DNA of 64,000 bases from Gimesia algae. GTDB lineage: Bacteria; Planctomycetota; Planctomycetia; Planctomycetales; Planctomycetaceae. The notes under the pieces were generated by a model. That model saw nothing but the letters and a program-made list of their open reading frames with translations. It was not told where the DNA came from and did not search any database. Shown here piece after piece: positions 17,348-26,643 of the stretch (position 1 is its first letter; each line of letters begins with the position of its first letter). The stretch is taken from assembly GCF_007746795.1 (NCBI RefSeq), contig NZ_CP036343.1, positions 5,121,357-5,185,356 of the forward strand, written 5' to 3'. The position numbers were made by a program, and so were the translations under genes.

Positions 17348-18337
17348 ATGAAAAAAATACTGGGAATTTTAATCTTACTGATTGTTGTCTGCGGCGTGAC
17401 TGCCATCTCGAATGAGAACTTTGTGTCTGCGTATAACATTCAGAACGTGACGCGACTCACTTCCCTGTTTGGAATTATCAGTATTGGCGTCGCCTTTGTC
17501 ATCATTTCCGGCGGCATTGATCTGTCGATCGGTTCGGTGATCTGCCTGATTGGAACCATGCTGCCATACCTGCTGGCCAAAGGGGTTCCCGTTCCGCTCG
17601 CCTTCTTGCTCGTCGGAGTCCTCTCTATCTGTATCGGCCTCGCACATGGTTTACTGATTACCAAACTGAAACTGCAACCCTTTATCGTGACCCTGTGTGG
17701 CCTGTTGATCTATCGGGGTGTCGCCCGGGGAATTACCGAGGATCAAACCCAGGGCTTCGGTACGGCTCATGCGGGACTCCGCTATCTGGCAACTGGTAAA
17801 ATCGATCTCCCCTTCATCGAAGGATTCAAGCTACCTGTGCCGTTCTTAATCATGCTCGGTTTGGCTCTGCTGGCTGCTTTCCTGCTGAATAAAACGATTT
17901 TTGGCCGCTATCTGAAAGCCATCGGAAACAATGAAGCAGCCGCTCGGTATTCCGGCATCAAAACCGATAAAGTTGTGATTACGGCGTATGTGATCTGCTC
18001 GTTCCTGGCAGGTATCGGGGGCATTCTGTTCGGTCTGGATATCAACTCGGTCCAGCCCGAGGGGATTGGTAATTTCTACGAATTGTACGCGATTGCAGCA
18101 GCGGTACTGGGGGGATGCAGTATTCGCGGCGGTGAAGGGACGATTCTAGGAGTGGTCATCGGTGCCGCTCTGATGCGGGTTCTGCGCAATTCAATCACCA
18201 TGCTGGGGATTCCCTCCCAGCTGGAATTTGCTATCATTGGAGCAGTAATTCTGGTCGGCGTCGTCTCGGACGAACTTGTGAAACGTTATGCACAGAAACG
18301 CCGGGCGATTCAGCAGGCCAGACAGACATCGGGATAG
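17348..18337 (+). CDS. Sugar ABC transporter permease (RbsC-like)
   Basis: A 329-residue integral membrane protein of the RbsC/BPD_transp_2 family. It has about eight to ten hydrophobic segments and the family stretches SIGVAFVIISGGIDLSIGSV, GLLIYRGVARGITEDQTQG, FGRYLKAIGNNEAAARYSGI, and YAIAAAVLGGCSIRGGEGT, which is the ATPase-contact loop. It completes a three-part importer with the two genes upstream. The downstream zinc-ribbon gene begins 29 nt later and probably shares the transcript. Confidence 0.94.
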   Translation: MKKILGILILLIVVCGVTAISNENFVSAYNIQNVTRLTSLFGIISIGVAFVIISGGIDLSIGSVICLIGTMLPYLLAKGVPVPLAFLLVGVLSICIGLAHGLLITKLKLQPFIVTLCGLLIYRGVARGITEDQTQGFGTAHAGLRYLATGKIDLPFIEGFKLPVPFLIMLGLALLAAFLLNKTIFGRYLKAIGNNEAAARYSGIKTDKVVITAYVICSFLAGIGGILFGLDINSVQPEGIGNFYELYAIAAAVLGGCSIRGGEGTILGVVIGAALMRVLRNSITMLGIPSQLEFAIIGAVILVGVVSDELVKRYAQKRRAIQQARQTSG

Positions 18338-18365
18338 TCATTTCGAAAGCTTCGGAATCATCAGT

Positions 18366-18620
18366 ATGATCACCTACGAATATTTTTGCGAATCAAACAA
18401 CGAAACAGTTGAAGTCAGCCATCGTATGAGCGAATCCCTCAAAACCTGGGGTGAAGTGTGCGAGAAAGCAGGAGTCCCTCTCAACGGCACTCCCGCGGCA
18501 GCTCCGGTCGAACGTCTGATCTCAGGCGGATTGCTTTTCAAAGGGGAAAGTTCAAATAAGAAGTCCCAACTCCCCATGGCTGATCCAGGCTGTGGTCGCT
18601 CCAACTGCTGCCGCCACTGA
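18366..18620 (+). CDS. FmdB-like zinc-ribbon protein with degenerate ribbon
   Basis: A short protein of 84 residues. The start ITYEYFCESNNETVEVSHRMSES and the later VERLISGG match the FmdB-type zinc-ribbon family (usually xYEYxCxxCg...MS...RxIS). However each CxxC pair has kept only one Cys (Cys8 and Cys32), with a different Cys cluster (CGRSNCC) at the C-terminus. The ribbon may be degenerate or metal may be bound by the end cluster. ATG at 18366 is chosen since earlier residues in that frame lie in the permease gene. It sits between the sugar permease and FhcA/FwdA, same strand, with gaps of 28 and 58 nt. A regulatory or assembly role is only inferred from the family name. Confidence 0.75.
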   Translation: MITYEYFCESNNETVEVSHRMSESLKTWGEVCEKAGVPLNGTPAAAPVERLISGGLLFKGESSNKKSQLPMADPGCGRSNCCRH

Positions 18621-18678
18621 TTTACCAACCTGTGAACGCGCTCCTCGATTGAATCCTCAGCTACATTGAAAGTTTCCT

Positions 18679-20349
18679 GTGTCTCTGTCTCGTATTAAAA
18701 ATGGAACGATTTACGATCCGGCGAATGGAGTCAACGGCGAAGTCTGTGACCTGTGGATTCAGGACGGTAAGATCATTGCCCGTCCCCCCAATGCAGATTC
18801 GTTCACAGGAAAGACGCTGGATGCAACCGGGTACGTCGTGATGCCGGGCGGGATCGATATGCACTGTCATATCGCCGGCCCCAAAGTCAACGCGGGTCGC
18901 AAAATGACACCAGAGCTGAAACGCAATGCGCCCCCGATTTATCGCAGCGACCACACTCGTTCGGGAACAGGAGGCGTGGTTCCCAGTACCTTCGCTACCG
19001 GTTATCTGTTCGCCAGCATCGGTTATACAACTGCCATGGACGCTGCCATTCCAGGGTTGCATGCCCGCCATGCTCACGAAGAACTGCAGGACACGCCAAT
19101 TCTGGATAAAGGCTTCTACCTGCTGTTCGGTAACAATCATTTTGTGATGAAGCATCTGCGGAACCAGGACCAGAATGCCCTCGATGCGTACTGCGCCTGG
19201 CTGCTGGAGTCGGCCAAAGGTTATACCATCAAGATTGTCAATCCGGGCGGCGTCGAAGACTGGAAGCAGATCAGCCGCAAGACGATCAAAGAACTGGATT
19301 CCCCCGTCCAGAATTTCGGCGTCACACCACGACAGATCGTTCGCGGGCTGGCAGGAACCGCTGACCGTCTGCAGCTGCCGCACTCCGTGCACATCCACTG
19401 TAATAATCTGGGGATTCCCGGAAACTGGGAAACGACTCTCAATACAATGGAGTCCCTGGAAGGCCATCGCGGACATCTGGCACACGTCCAGTTTCATTCC
19501 TATGACGGCGATCCCAATGATCCAGCCAGCTTTTCTTCCGCGACACAAAAACTGGTGGATTATGTCAATACGCATGAAAACATCACGGTCGACGTGGGGC
19601 ACATCAATCCTGGCACCACGCTTTCCATGACCGGCGATACGCCTTTCAGTCAGTTCCTGCATAATATCAATCGGAATAAATGGTACACCGCCGACTGCGA
19701 ACTGGAGAGCAGTTGTGGCGTGATCCCCATCGAATACCGACCACAGAAAAGTCTCATTAATGCAGTCCAGTGGGCGATTGCGCTGGAATGGTATCTACTG
19801 ATGGAAGATCCCTGGCGGGTCATCATGACCAGCGATCATCCGAATGGCGGGGCCTTTTATCATTACCCAGAGATTATCTATCTGTTGATGGATCGCAGCT
19901 TCCGCCTGGAATTTCTCTCCCGGATGCCCGAAGCAATTCGTGAACGCAGCGTGCTGGCTGATCTGGAACGGGAATATTCACTCTACGAAATTGCCATCAT
20001 TACCCGGGCTGCTCCAGCGCGGGTCCTGGGTATGAAAGACAAAGGTCACCTGGGTGTCGGTGCCCATGCTGACATCACCATCTATGCACCACAGCAGAAT
20101 CGACAGGAAATGTTCGAACGCCCTCGCTGGGTTTATAAAGATGGTCAGCAGGTTGTCGTAGATGGAGAAATCCAGGCACACGCGTTTGGAAAAACCTATT
20201 ACACCTCGCCCGACTTTGATCAGGAATTTCTGCCACACATCGAAAGCTGGTTTAACGACAACTATTCGATTCGCTTCCGGAACTACCAGATCGACAGTCA
20301 GGAAATTCCCCAGGCAGAAGAAATCACTTGCCAATTGGACTTACGCTAA
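18679..20349 (+). CDS. fhcA: Formylmethanofuran dehydrogenase/formyltransferase-hydrolase subunit A (FhcA/FwdA)
   Basis: A 556-residue amidohydrolase-fold protein. It has the family start IKNGTIYDPANGVNGEVCDL, the MPGGIDMHCHIAG metal motif with His62 and His64, a Lys near residue 185 in the KIVNPGG stretch that is probably carboxylated, HVQFHSY, and MTSDHPNGGAFYHYP. The region TRSGTGGVVPSTFATGYLFASIGYTT is diagnostic of the FhcA/FwdA group. In bacteria FhcA works with FhcB, C and D to release formate from formyl-H4MPT in formaldehyde oxidation. None of the partner genes, fae or mch, is in this window. The start is GTG at 18679. It is probably cotranscribed with the ABC importer upstream. Confidence 0.88.
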   Translation: MSLSRIKNGTIYDPANGVNGEVCDLWIQDGKIIARPPNADSFTGKTLDATGYVVMPGGIDMHCHIAGPKVNAGRKMTPELKRNAPPIYRSDHTRSGTGGVVPSTFATGYLFASIGYTTAMDAAIPGLHARHAHEELQDTPILDKGFYLLFGNNHFVMKHLRNQDQNALDAYCAWLLESAKGYTIKIVNPGGVEDWKQISRKTIKELDSPVQNFGVTPRQIVRGLAGTADRLQLPHSVHIHCNNLGIPGNWETTLNTMESLEGHRGHLAHVQFHSYDGDPNDPASFSSATQKLVDYVNTHENITVDVGHINPGTTLSMTGDTPFSQFLHNINRNKWYTADCELESSCGVIPIEYRPQKSLINAVQWAIALEWYLLMEDPWRVIMTSDHPNGGAFYHYPEIIYLLMDRSFRLEFLSRMPEAIRERSVLADLEREYSLYEIAIITRAAPARVLGMKDKGHLGVGAHADITIYAPQQNRQEMFERPRWVYKDGQQVVVDGEIQAHAFGKTYYTSPDFDQEFLPHIESWFNDNYSIRFRNYQIDSQEIPQAEEITCQLDLR

Positions 20350-20414
20350 TCCACAGATAGTGCAGCCTTCTATCAGTCATGAGAGTGACGTAGTGGGGTG
20401 AATATTTAAAGCAT

Positions 20415-20451
20415 GGTCAGTTAAGTAAGTTAAAAACTCAATTAACTGACC
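20415..20451. terminator. Inverted repeat between convergent genes, probable terminator
   Basis: GGTCAGTTAA at 20415-20424 pairs perfectly with TTAACTGACC at 20442-20451. A short inner stem at 20428-20431 and 20435-20438 continues in the same register. It lies between the convergent FhcA and carbonic anhydrase genes. The flanking U-runs are weak on both strands, so termination is probable, not certain. Confidence 0.5.
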
Positions 20452-20492
20452 TGCTAAAAAATATTCTAAATGAGTGTGCTGACTTATAAGCT

Positions 20493-21164
20493 TTAAATTG
20501 GAGGTAATGTTCGATTTACTTCTGGTTGTGACAAAACGACTTCTTCATCCTGGATGGGAAGAAACTGTCCTTCGTCCGGGTTATAATTATAAACCTCACC
20601 GGTTTCAAATTTGTAAACCCAGCCATGTAACTTTAACTCTCCACGACTCACCGCCGCCGCAACCGACGGATGTGTTTTCAAATTTTCGATTTGAACGAGC
20701 ACATTTTCCTGCACAGTCAGAACGAGACGCTTTTGAGGATCTGTCAGGTGTGAGTAATTCTCATCGACAATTCTACGTGTTGATTCAGCGTGTTGTAAAT
20801 AAGATTTAACAGCGGGCATCTTTTCGAGCAACGCCGGATCAAGCAGCCCCCCCATTGCACCGCAATGAGAATGGCCGCAAACAATGATATCTTTGACCTT
20901 CAACGCACTCACGGCATATTCAATTGTTGCGGCTTCTCCGCCAAACACAGCGCCGTAAGGAGGAACAATGTTTCCCGCAGTCCGCTGGATAAATAGCTCA
21001 CCCGGTTTAGTCTGAGTTAAATGGTTCGGATTGATTCTTGAATCCGAACAGGTAATAAATAGCGCAAGCGGGCTTTGGCCATCAACCAGTGTTTCGAACA
21101 ACTTTTGGTCTTGGCTAAAGTAGTTCCTTTGAAACTCGTGAATTCCGTCAACGAGCTTTTGCAT
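20493..21164 (-). CDS. Beta-class carbonic anhydrase
   Basis: A 223-residue zinc enzyme that interconverts CO2 and bicarbonate. The zinc ligands are visible: Cys39 in the ITCSDSR motif, which also supplies the Asp41-Arg43 dyad, and His98 and Cys101 in [10 protein letters not shown]. Other conserved residues are FIQRTAGN and the Gly-rich [11 protein letters not shown] helix. AGGAG lies 8 nt upstream of the ATG. There is no signal peptide, so it is cytosolic. It is divergent from the DabA/B locus, which fits a joint part in inorganic-carbon uptake or supply, though it could also simply serve carboxylation. Subtype assignment within beta-CAs is not attempted. Confidence 0.95.
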   Translation of the reverse strand: MQKLVDGIHEFQRNYFSQDQKLFETLVDGQSPLALFITCSDSRINPNHLTQTKPGELFIQRTAGNIVPPYGAVFGGEAATIEYAVSALKVKDIIVCGHSHCGAMGGLLDPALLEKMPAVKSYLQHAESTRRIVDENYSHLTDPQKRLVLTVQENVLVQIENLKTHPSVAAAVSRGELKLHGWVYKFETGEVYNYNPDEGQFLPIQDEEVVLSQPEVNRTLPPI

Positions 21165-21477
21165 ATTAATTCTCCTGCTTACTTCATATGATCATTGCAT
21201 TGAATGCAGATTAAACGTATGTATATACGCATGATTCTACACTTCCATTGAGTGATTTAACATTTTACTACGCTCCATTCTAGTCAGTTCAGCTCACAAA
21301 ATAAGTTAAATTTGCAGCTCTCTTGAAATATTTGAAGTCTGGCTGTTGGGAGAAAAATAACCCGGAATCACGCCGAGACAATCGCACGTTACAACATACG
21401 GTGGCTATCCTGGATGCGAACTTGCCGTTACACCTTAAAACCATTATATTATTGTTACGATCCTTGATAATTCTTAT
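21165..21477. promoter_or_regulatory. Divergent region with two palindromes
   Basis: This 313-nt gap contains TGCATT-G-AATGCA at 21196-21208, a perfect 6-1-6 palindrome, and CGTAT-4-ATACG at 21216-21229. Both lie 30-65 nt upstream of the carbonic anhydrase start. They may be operators for divergent control of the carbonic anhydrase and the DAB genes. No coding frame of note was seen. Confidence 0.35.
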
Positions 21478-21564
21478 TTGCCAGCATTAACCACAACAAG
21501 CAATACTGAACGCAAGGTCAGTACACAGGTGCTGCTGAAACAATTAATGCAGCTGGAACAGTTG

Positions 21565-21867
21565 ATGAAATTCTTTGTTTTATTCGTTCTCTTCTGGGGG
21601 GTGTTGTTTGGCACTGCGCTGTCCCTGGCTTCAGAAGAAGATGGACAAGAAATCTCCGTCAACCAGTCTTTTGGCAAATTTGAAAAGAATAAACCTAAAG
21701 AAGAGCTGAAAAAACGAGAGCCCACACTCTCCCTGTTTGCCACTATTACGGTCGATTTCCTGCTCGATAAATCGATTGTCTGCTCACTGCATGAGGCATT
21801 CCTCTTCCCTCCACTGGTCGATGTTAGCCCTAATTGCTCTCGCGCGCCTCCACTTTCTCTCTGCTGA
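21565..21867 (+). CDS. Small exported hypothetical protein
   Basis: An unrecognised protein of about 100 residues. From the ATG at 21565 it begins with a clear signal peptide (MKFFVLFVLFWGVLFGTALSLAS) followed by an acidic and Lys-rich segment (NKPKEELKKREP) and a second moderately hydrophobic stretch (TLSLFATITVDFLLDKSI). A longer in-frame reading from the TTG at 21478 is possible but spoils the signal peptide. It precedes DabA by 211 nt on the same strand, with no recognisable family. It could be a real small protein of the inorganic-carbon locus or a chance frame. It would gain weight if homologues keep the signal peptide. Confidence 0.35.
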   Translation: MKFFVLFVLFWGVLFGTALSLASEEDGQEISVNQSFGKFEKNKPKEELKKREPTLSLFATITVDFLLDKSIVCSLHEAFLFPPLVDVSPNCSRAPPLSLC

Positions 21868-22078
21868 CCCCACAGCCGCTTTCTATCACGATTATGCTAC
21901 GTCCTGATGCATCACTCTTTTCGTTTGCATCTGCTACTGCTGAAGCTTCTTAAGTCATTCCCAGTTGTGAAATGATGCCAGGAATTCGCTTCTTCCCTGC
22001 TGGAGGATGTATGCTAATCAGCTGGATTCCATGAGCGGATAAATTTGGATATCTGGATCTATTTTTCTGTGAAGAACA

Positions 22079-25000
22079 ATGAACGAATCAGCAAATATTC
22101 ACACCGACCATCAAACTTCAAAATCGACTCACTCTGAGCAGATCTCCGAACTGCGTCATGCGATTGAGCATGCTGCTCATCTTTTGCCAGCTCAAGGACC
22201 TATCACAGTTTTCGTGCATCATAACACTCTGCATGCATTCGAGGATCTGTCCTTTGAAAAAGGGGTCGTCGAAGCAGGACGAACATTTGGATGCCATCCG
22301 TTTTTATCGGAAGATCATTACCGAAAAAAGTTTGAGAACGATCAGATTCGTGTCACTGATATCGAAGCAGTATTATTGTCTGATCTTGGCGAAAACGCTG
22401 AAATACTGATTGGAAATTTTGGAACACGGTATGCTCTCAGATTAGCAATGCTGCAGTTCCCCCTGCATTCTGGACCAGTTTCTGAATTACGCTGGTTTAT
22501 TGCAGAAACTGATGCTTTGCGGCATTTTCGTCAGGAAGTCAAGCCGGCGGTTCGCGAACAAACAACCACAATGACGCGTCACTGGATCATGCGAGACTTT
22601 CTGAATGAAAACAACAGAGGTGAGCAGCGGGCAAAACACATCCTGGACAGTCTGTTTTCCCAATTTGGAAAAGAATCGATTGAAACATGGGACGACCGTA
22701 AATGGGAGTCATTTGTGTTACACTTTCTGTGGCGCGTCTGCTACAACGGGGTACAAAGTACAAAATTAAAATCACAGTTTTCGCAGAAACGACTCAGACA
22801 TCGTGATCTATTATTGACCTCGACTGGTGAGGATACGGACCTTATTGTTCACGATGTGCTGATTCGTTTCTGTGCAGCCTTTCTTGATCAGGGTTTTGGC
22901 ACCTGGCCTTTACCCGGACGTGAGTTAGGTTTCTATCATTCATTTCTGCAACTGTATTCCGAATCTACGATCGGCCCTGCTAATGAACTTTCCGGATTGA
23001 GACGTGAAATTCAAAGATTGCAATCCTCGGATATTGGCCCATTGGAATCAATCTCAGAATCGCTGACATTACTGGGAGTCACCGACGATGACCGCGATGA
23101 ATTTATCACACAGACGCTGCTTGCTCTGCGTGGCTGGGCTGGCATGGTGTGGCAAATGGAAACCAATGCAGAATGGATGCCCCACACAGCCCCACCAGAC
23201 AGTCTCATTGAATTTCTGGCGGTGCGTCTGATTCTTGATCGCCTGGCAGCCGAATTTGTGATACAGAATACGTTTGGCTTTGAAGGGCAATTAGATTCCA
23301 TTCGAAATGAGCTGCTTCAGCAAACGGACAAACATACACAGAACAAAACCAGTCAACGGGCATTTACGATCTTCCAGCTCGCCCAGATACGTGGCTGGAG
23401 TCCTGAAGATCTTCTCCATCTTTCATGTGAACAATGGACAACTCTCGTTCAGGAGATTGAATTGTTCCCCAGCCTCGAACGCCGACGTATATATCATCTG
23501 GCATTTGAGCGGAAATATCGCAATGAAACTCTCGACGCAGTCGCGATTCACTCCGCCCGGCAACATGCACAACGTGAGCAGCCTAAGGCCGAAACATTAC
23601 AACATCCCGCATATCAGGTGGCCTGCTGTATTGACGATCGCGAAGAATCGTTTCGGCGGCATCTGGAAGAAATTGCTCCTGAATGTCAAACTTTCGGTAT
23701 CGCAGGTTTCTTTGGCGTCGCCATGTATTACCGTGGTGCAGCCGACGCACACTTCAGCCCGCTCTGCCCGGTGAATATCAAACCCGCCCACTATGTCCAG
23801 GAAGAGACGCTTTATTCCCTCACACAAGCCAGCCGACGACGAGCCGAGACACGGCGACGGATTGGACAAGCAACGCATCAAGCGCACATCGGAACCCGGA
23901 CCTTCATCGGAGGCTTATTGACAGGGTTACTCGGCTCACTGGCAGCCTTTCCGCTTGTTGCCAGAATTCTTTTCCCACGTACAACAGCACAAATCCGTCG
24001 TATGTTTAATCGTATTGTACAGCCTCCGATCACGCAATTGCGTCTGGAACGCATGGACGATCAGCCCGGACCCAGTAACGGTCAACTGGGTTATTCTGTT
24101 GACGAAATGGCTAATATTGTTGAAGGAGGACTCAGAGCGTTGGGACTCGGGAAACCAGAGTTGTTTTCGCCGCTGGTGATCATTTGCGGGCACGGCTCCG
24201 CCAGCCTCAACAACCCGCATAAAGCCGCTTATGATTGTGGCGCCTGCGGTGGAGGTCGCGGCGGCCCGAATGCACGCGCTTTTGCACAAATGGCGAATGA
24301 TCCTCGCGTGCGACGCATTCTTTCAGAACGTAGTCTGGTTATCCCGGATCATACTGTTTTTGCAGGATGTTTTCACAATACGTGCGATGATAACATCACC
24401 TGGTACGACCTGGATCGACTTCCCATTTCACAACGTAAATTGTTTGAAAAAGCGGAAAAAGATCTCAACGAAGCCCGCGCGCACAGTGCTCATGAACGCT
24501 GCCGACGTTTTGAATCAGCGGAACTGTTACTCTCTGTGAGCGATGCCTTGCGGCATGTTGAAGGTCGCGCAGAGGACCTCTCACAATCGCGACCGGAGTG
24601 CGGTCATGCCACGAATTCTCTGTGCTTTGTCGGCCGCAGAGAGTGGAGTCGCGGGATGTTTCTCGATCGGCGTGCATTCTTGACATCGTATGACCCGACA
24701 CAGGATGACGCAGACAGCTCTATTCTAGAGCGATTGTTGCAAGCCGTTATCCCGGTCTGTGCCGGCATTAACCTGGAATACTACTTCTCTTTCGTCGATT
24801 CGGCAGGCTACGGTTGCGGGACAAAACTGGCTCACAACATCACATCGTTATTGGGTGTGATGGATGGCGCCGCCAGTGATCTGCGGCCCGGTCTGCCTTG
24901 GCAAATGGTTGAAATCCATGAACCGGTACGTTTGCTCTTTGTGATTGAAACCACTCAGAAGGCTATGAGACGCATTATTTCAGACAACGCTGCCATTGCC

Positions 25001-25204
25001 AGACTTGTGAACGGTAACTGGATACAACTAGCCATTCTTAATGCTGAAACATCCCAGATTCACATATTCCGTAACGGTGATTTTGAAATTTACAAACCGG
25101 AAACGAATGAACTCCCAGTTGTAGATTCGTCAATCGACTGGTACCGAGGCTGGCGCGATCTTCTCGGATTCGCTTCCATTCGCGATCATGAACTTTCGTC
25201 ATAA
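22079..25204 (+). CDS. dabA: DabA, inorganic carbon transporter subunit (DUF2309/PF10070)
   Basis: A soluble beta-CA-like subunit of 1041 residues. Together with a membrane partner the family takes up inorganic carbon, apparently by energised vectorial CO2 hydration. The zinc-site residues of characterised DabA proteins are visible: Cys517 and Asp519 in ACCIDDRE, with Arg521, and His705 and Cys720 separated by 15 residues in ICGHGSASL to DCGACGGGRGGPNAR. The HHNTLHAFEDL stretch near residue 50 is also a family signature. No signal peptide is seen. It is followed 47 nt later by a NuoL-like gene, then by a second complex-I-like gene overlapping by 4 nt. A beta-carbonic anhydrase lies divergently upstream. 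Confidence 0.93.
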   Translation: MNESANIHTDHQTSKSTHSEQISELRHAIEHAAHLLPAQGPITVFVHHNTLHAFEDLSFEKGVVEAGRTFGCHPFLSEDHYRKKFENDQIRVTDIEAVLLSDLGENAEILIGNFGTRYALRLAMLQFPLHSGPVSELRWFIAETDALRHFRQEVKPAVREQTTTMTRHWIMRDFLNENNRGEQRAKHILDSLFSQFGKESIETWDDRKWESFVLHFLWRVCYNGVQSTKLKSQFSQKRLRHRDLLLTSTGEDTDLIVHDVLIRFCAAFLDQGFGTWPLPGRELGFYHSFLQLYSESTIGPANELSGLRREIQRLQSSDIGPLESISESLTLLGVTDDDRDEFITQTLLALRGWAGMVWQMETNAEWMPHTAPPDSLIEFLAVRLILDRLAAEFVIQNTFGFEGQLDSIRNELLQQTDKHTQNKTSQRAFTIFQLAQIRGWSPEDLLHLSCEQWTTLVQEIELFPSLERRRIYHLAFERKYRNETLDAVAIHSARQHAQREQPKAETLQHPAYQVACCIDDREESFRRHLEEIAPECQTFGIAGFFGVAMYYRGAADAHFSPLCPVNIKPAHYVQEETLYSLTQASRRRAETRRRIGQATHQAHIGTRTFIGGLLTGLLGSLAAFPLVARILFPRTTAQIRRMFNRIVQPPITQLRLERMDDQPGPSNGQLGYSVDEMANIVEGGLRALGLGKPELFSPLVIICGHGSASLNNPHKAAYDCGACGGGRGGPNARAFAQMANDPRVRRILSERSLVIPDHTVFAGCFHNTCDDNITWYDLDRLPISQRKLFEKAEKDLNEARAHSAHERCRRFESAELLLSVSDALRHVEGRAEDLSQSRPECGHATNSLCFVGRREWSRGMFLDRRAFLTSYDPTQDDADSSILERLLQAVIPVCAGINLEYYFSFVDSAGYGCGTKLAHNITSLLGVMDGAASDLRPGLPWQMVEIHEPVRLLFVIETTQKAMRRIISDNAAIARLVNGNWIQLAILNAETSQIHIFRNGDFEIYKPETNELPVVDSSIDWYRGWRDLLGFASIRDHELSS

Positions 25205-25251
25205 TCTGTGAATTTGATTCTCCTTATCCTGAATGAAATGACTGAACTGCA

Positions 25252-26643
25252 ATGAACACTGATGCTGTATTTCATTTTCTTGGTGTGTGCGTGGTGGTGA
25301 GCCCTGCTTTGCTCCTGGCTCTGTTCGGCGTGACCTCATTGATGAATCGGCCAATCGGAGAACGCCTGATGGCACAGGCAACGCAAACCATGGTTATGAT
25401 CGGGCTGTTTGCATCAATTGCCGTTCTCGGATTGATGCTCTCGCTTGATATTCGGTATGTTCCCATAGAACTCGGTAACTGGGTTGTCATCCCCGAACAG
25501 CACTTTCACTTTCATCTGAAATTTATTTTCGATCGATTGTCGATTCCCTTTTGTATCCTGTCATTTGTTCTCTGTGGAACAATTGGCGCATTCGCCAGCC
25601 GCTACCTGCATCGAGAACCCGGTTATAACCGCTTCTTCGTCTGTTATGCCATCTTCCTGCTTGGCATGATTGTTTCATCACTGGCGGGAACCATAGAAAC
25701 GCTTTTTTTTGGTTGGGAACTTGTTGGTTTATCTTCAGCATTACTGGTTGCTTTTTTTCACGAAAGGCTCAATCCAGTCCGCAATGGAATGCGTGTCTGG
25801 TCGATTTATCGAATTGCCGATGCCGCATTTTTGATCGCAGCCTTAATGTTGCATCATTTGACCGGTGCTGGTGATTTTGACGGCCTGATGGGAACGGGAT
25901 CATGGCCGGATGGACATGCCACTATTTCTGAACAACACGCTTTGTTCGTCGGCTTATTATTACTGATTGCCGCAGCCGGAAAATCGGCACTGGTCCCATT
26001 TTCCGGTTGGCTTCCTCGCGCCATGGAAGGACCAACACCTTCCAGTGCCGTTTTTTATGGATCGCTTTCCGTCCATCTTGGTGCCTACCTGCTGTTACGG
26101 GTCAGTCCCATCCTCGAACTTTCGCTGACATTACGTCTGGCGGTGATCTCACTCGGCTTGATCTCGGCTATTTTTGGAACGCTAATTGGCCGCGTACAGA
26201 CTGACATCAAAAGTGCGCTCGCCTTTGCTTCTCTCACTCAGGTTGGCATTATCGTAGTCGAAATTGGATGCGGATTGCGATATATCGCACTGATTCATAT
26301 CATCGGTCATGCCTGTCTGCGAACCTTGCAACTTCTACGAGCGCCTTCGTTATTGCAAGATTATCACACATTGGAAAATGCCATTGGCTCTCATCTTTCC
26401 CAAAAGAGACCTTTATGGGTTCGATTTATGCCGAAACGCTACCGGATCATGCTTTACCGATTTGAACTCGAACGCGGCTACCTGGATATACTTATTAATC
26501 TCTTAATTGTGCGTCCTTTTATGTCTCTGTTCCGTCTGTGTGATCGTCTGGAACGTCGATGGACCAACTTTCTCTCGGGGGGAGAATCCAGAGAGTCAGA
26601 TCTGATTAAGCCGCATGCGGAAACTCTGGAGGAATACTTATGA
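25252..26643 (+). CDS. dabB: DabB-like/NuoL-like membrane subunit
   Basis: A 463-residue membrane protein of the proton-conducting complex I family (NuoL/MrpA type), the usual DabB partner of DabA. The core motifs are [15 protein letters not shown] with the key Glu in TM5, [24 protein letters not shown] with the TM7 Lys, and [16 protein letters not shown] then [15 protein letters not shown] with two His. The Lys usually found after these His in NuoL is Arg here, and the His of the NuoL segment ALIHAATMV is replaced (AVFYGSLSV). The C-terminus is short with no lateral helix of NuoL. It overlaps the next gene by four bases (ATGA), so the two are coupled. Confidence 0.9.
   Translation: MNTDAVFHFLGVCVVVSPALLLALFGVTSLMNRPIGERLMAQATQTMVMIGLFASIAVLGLMLSLDIRYVPIELGNWVVIPEQHFHFHLKFIFDRLSIPFCILSFVLCGTIGAFASRYLHREPGYNRFFVCYAIFLLGMIVSSLAGTIETLFFGWELVGLSSALLVAFFHERLNPVRNGMRVWSIYRIADAAFLIAALMLHHLTGAGDFDGLMGTGSWPDGHATISEQHALFVGLLLLIAAAGKSALVPFSGWLPRAMEGPTPSSAVFYGSLSVHLGAYLLLRVSPILELSLTLRLAVISLGLISAIFGTLIGRVQTDIKSALAFASLTQVGIIVVEIGCGLRYIALIHIIGHACLRTLQLLRAPSLLQDYHTLENAIGSHLSQKRPLWVRFMPKRYRIMLYRFELERGYLDILINLLIVRPFMSLFRLCDRLERRWTNFLSGGESRESDLIKPHAETLEEYL

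Noticed and set aside
18661..19662. 333-codon open frame on the minus strand within FhcA
   Set aside because: It is the antisense of a gene with clear FhcA/FwdA motifs, has no recognisable domain and is a by-product of codon bias.
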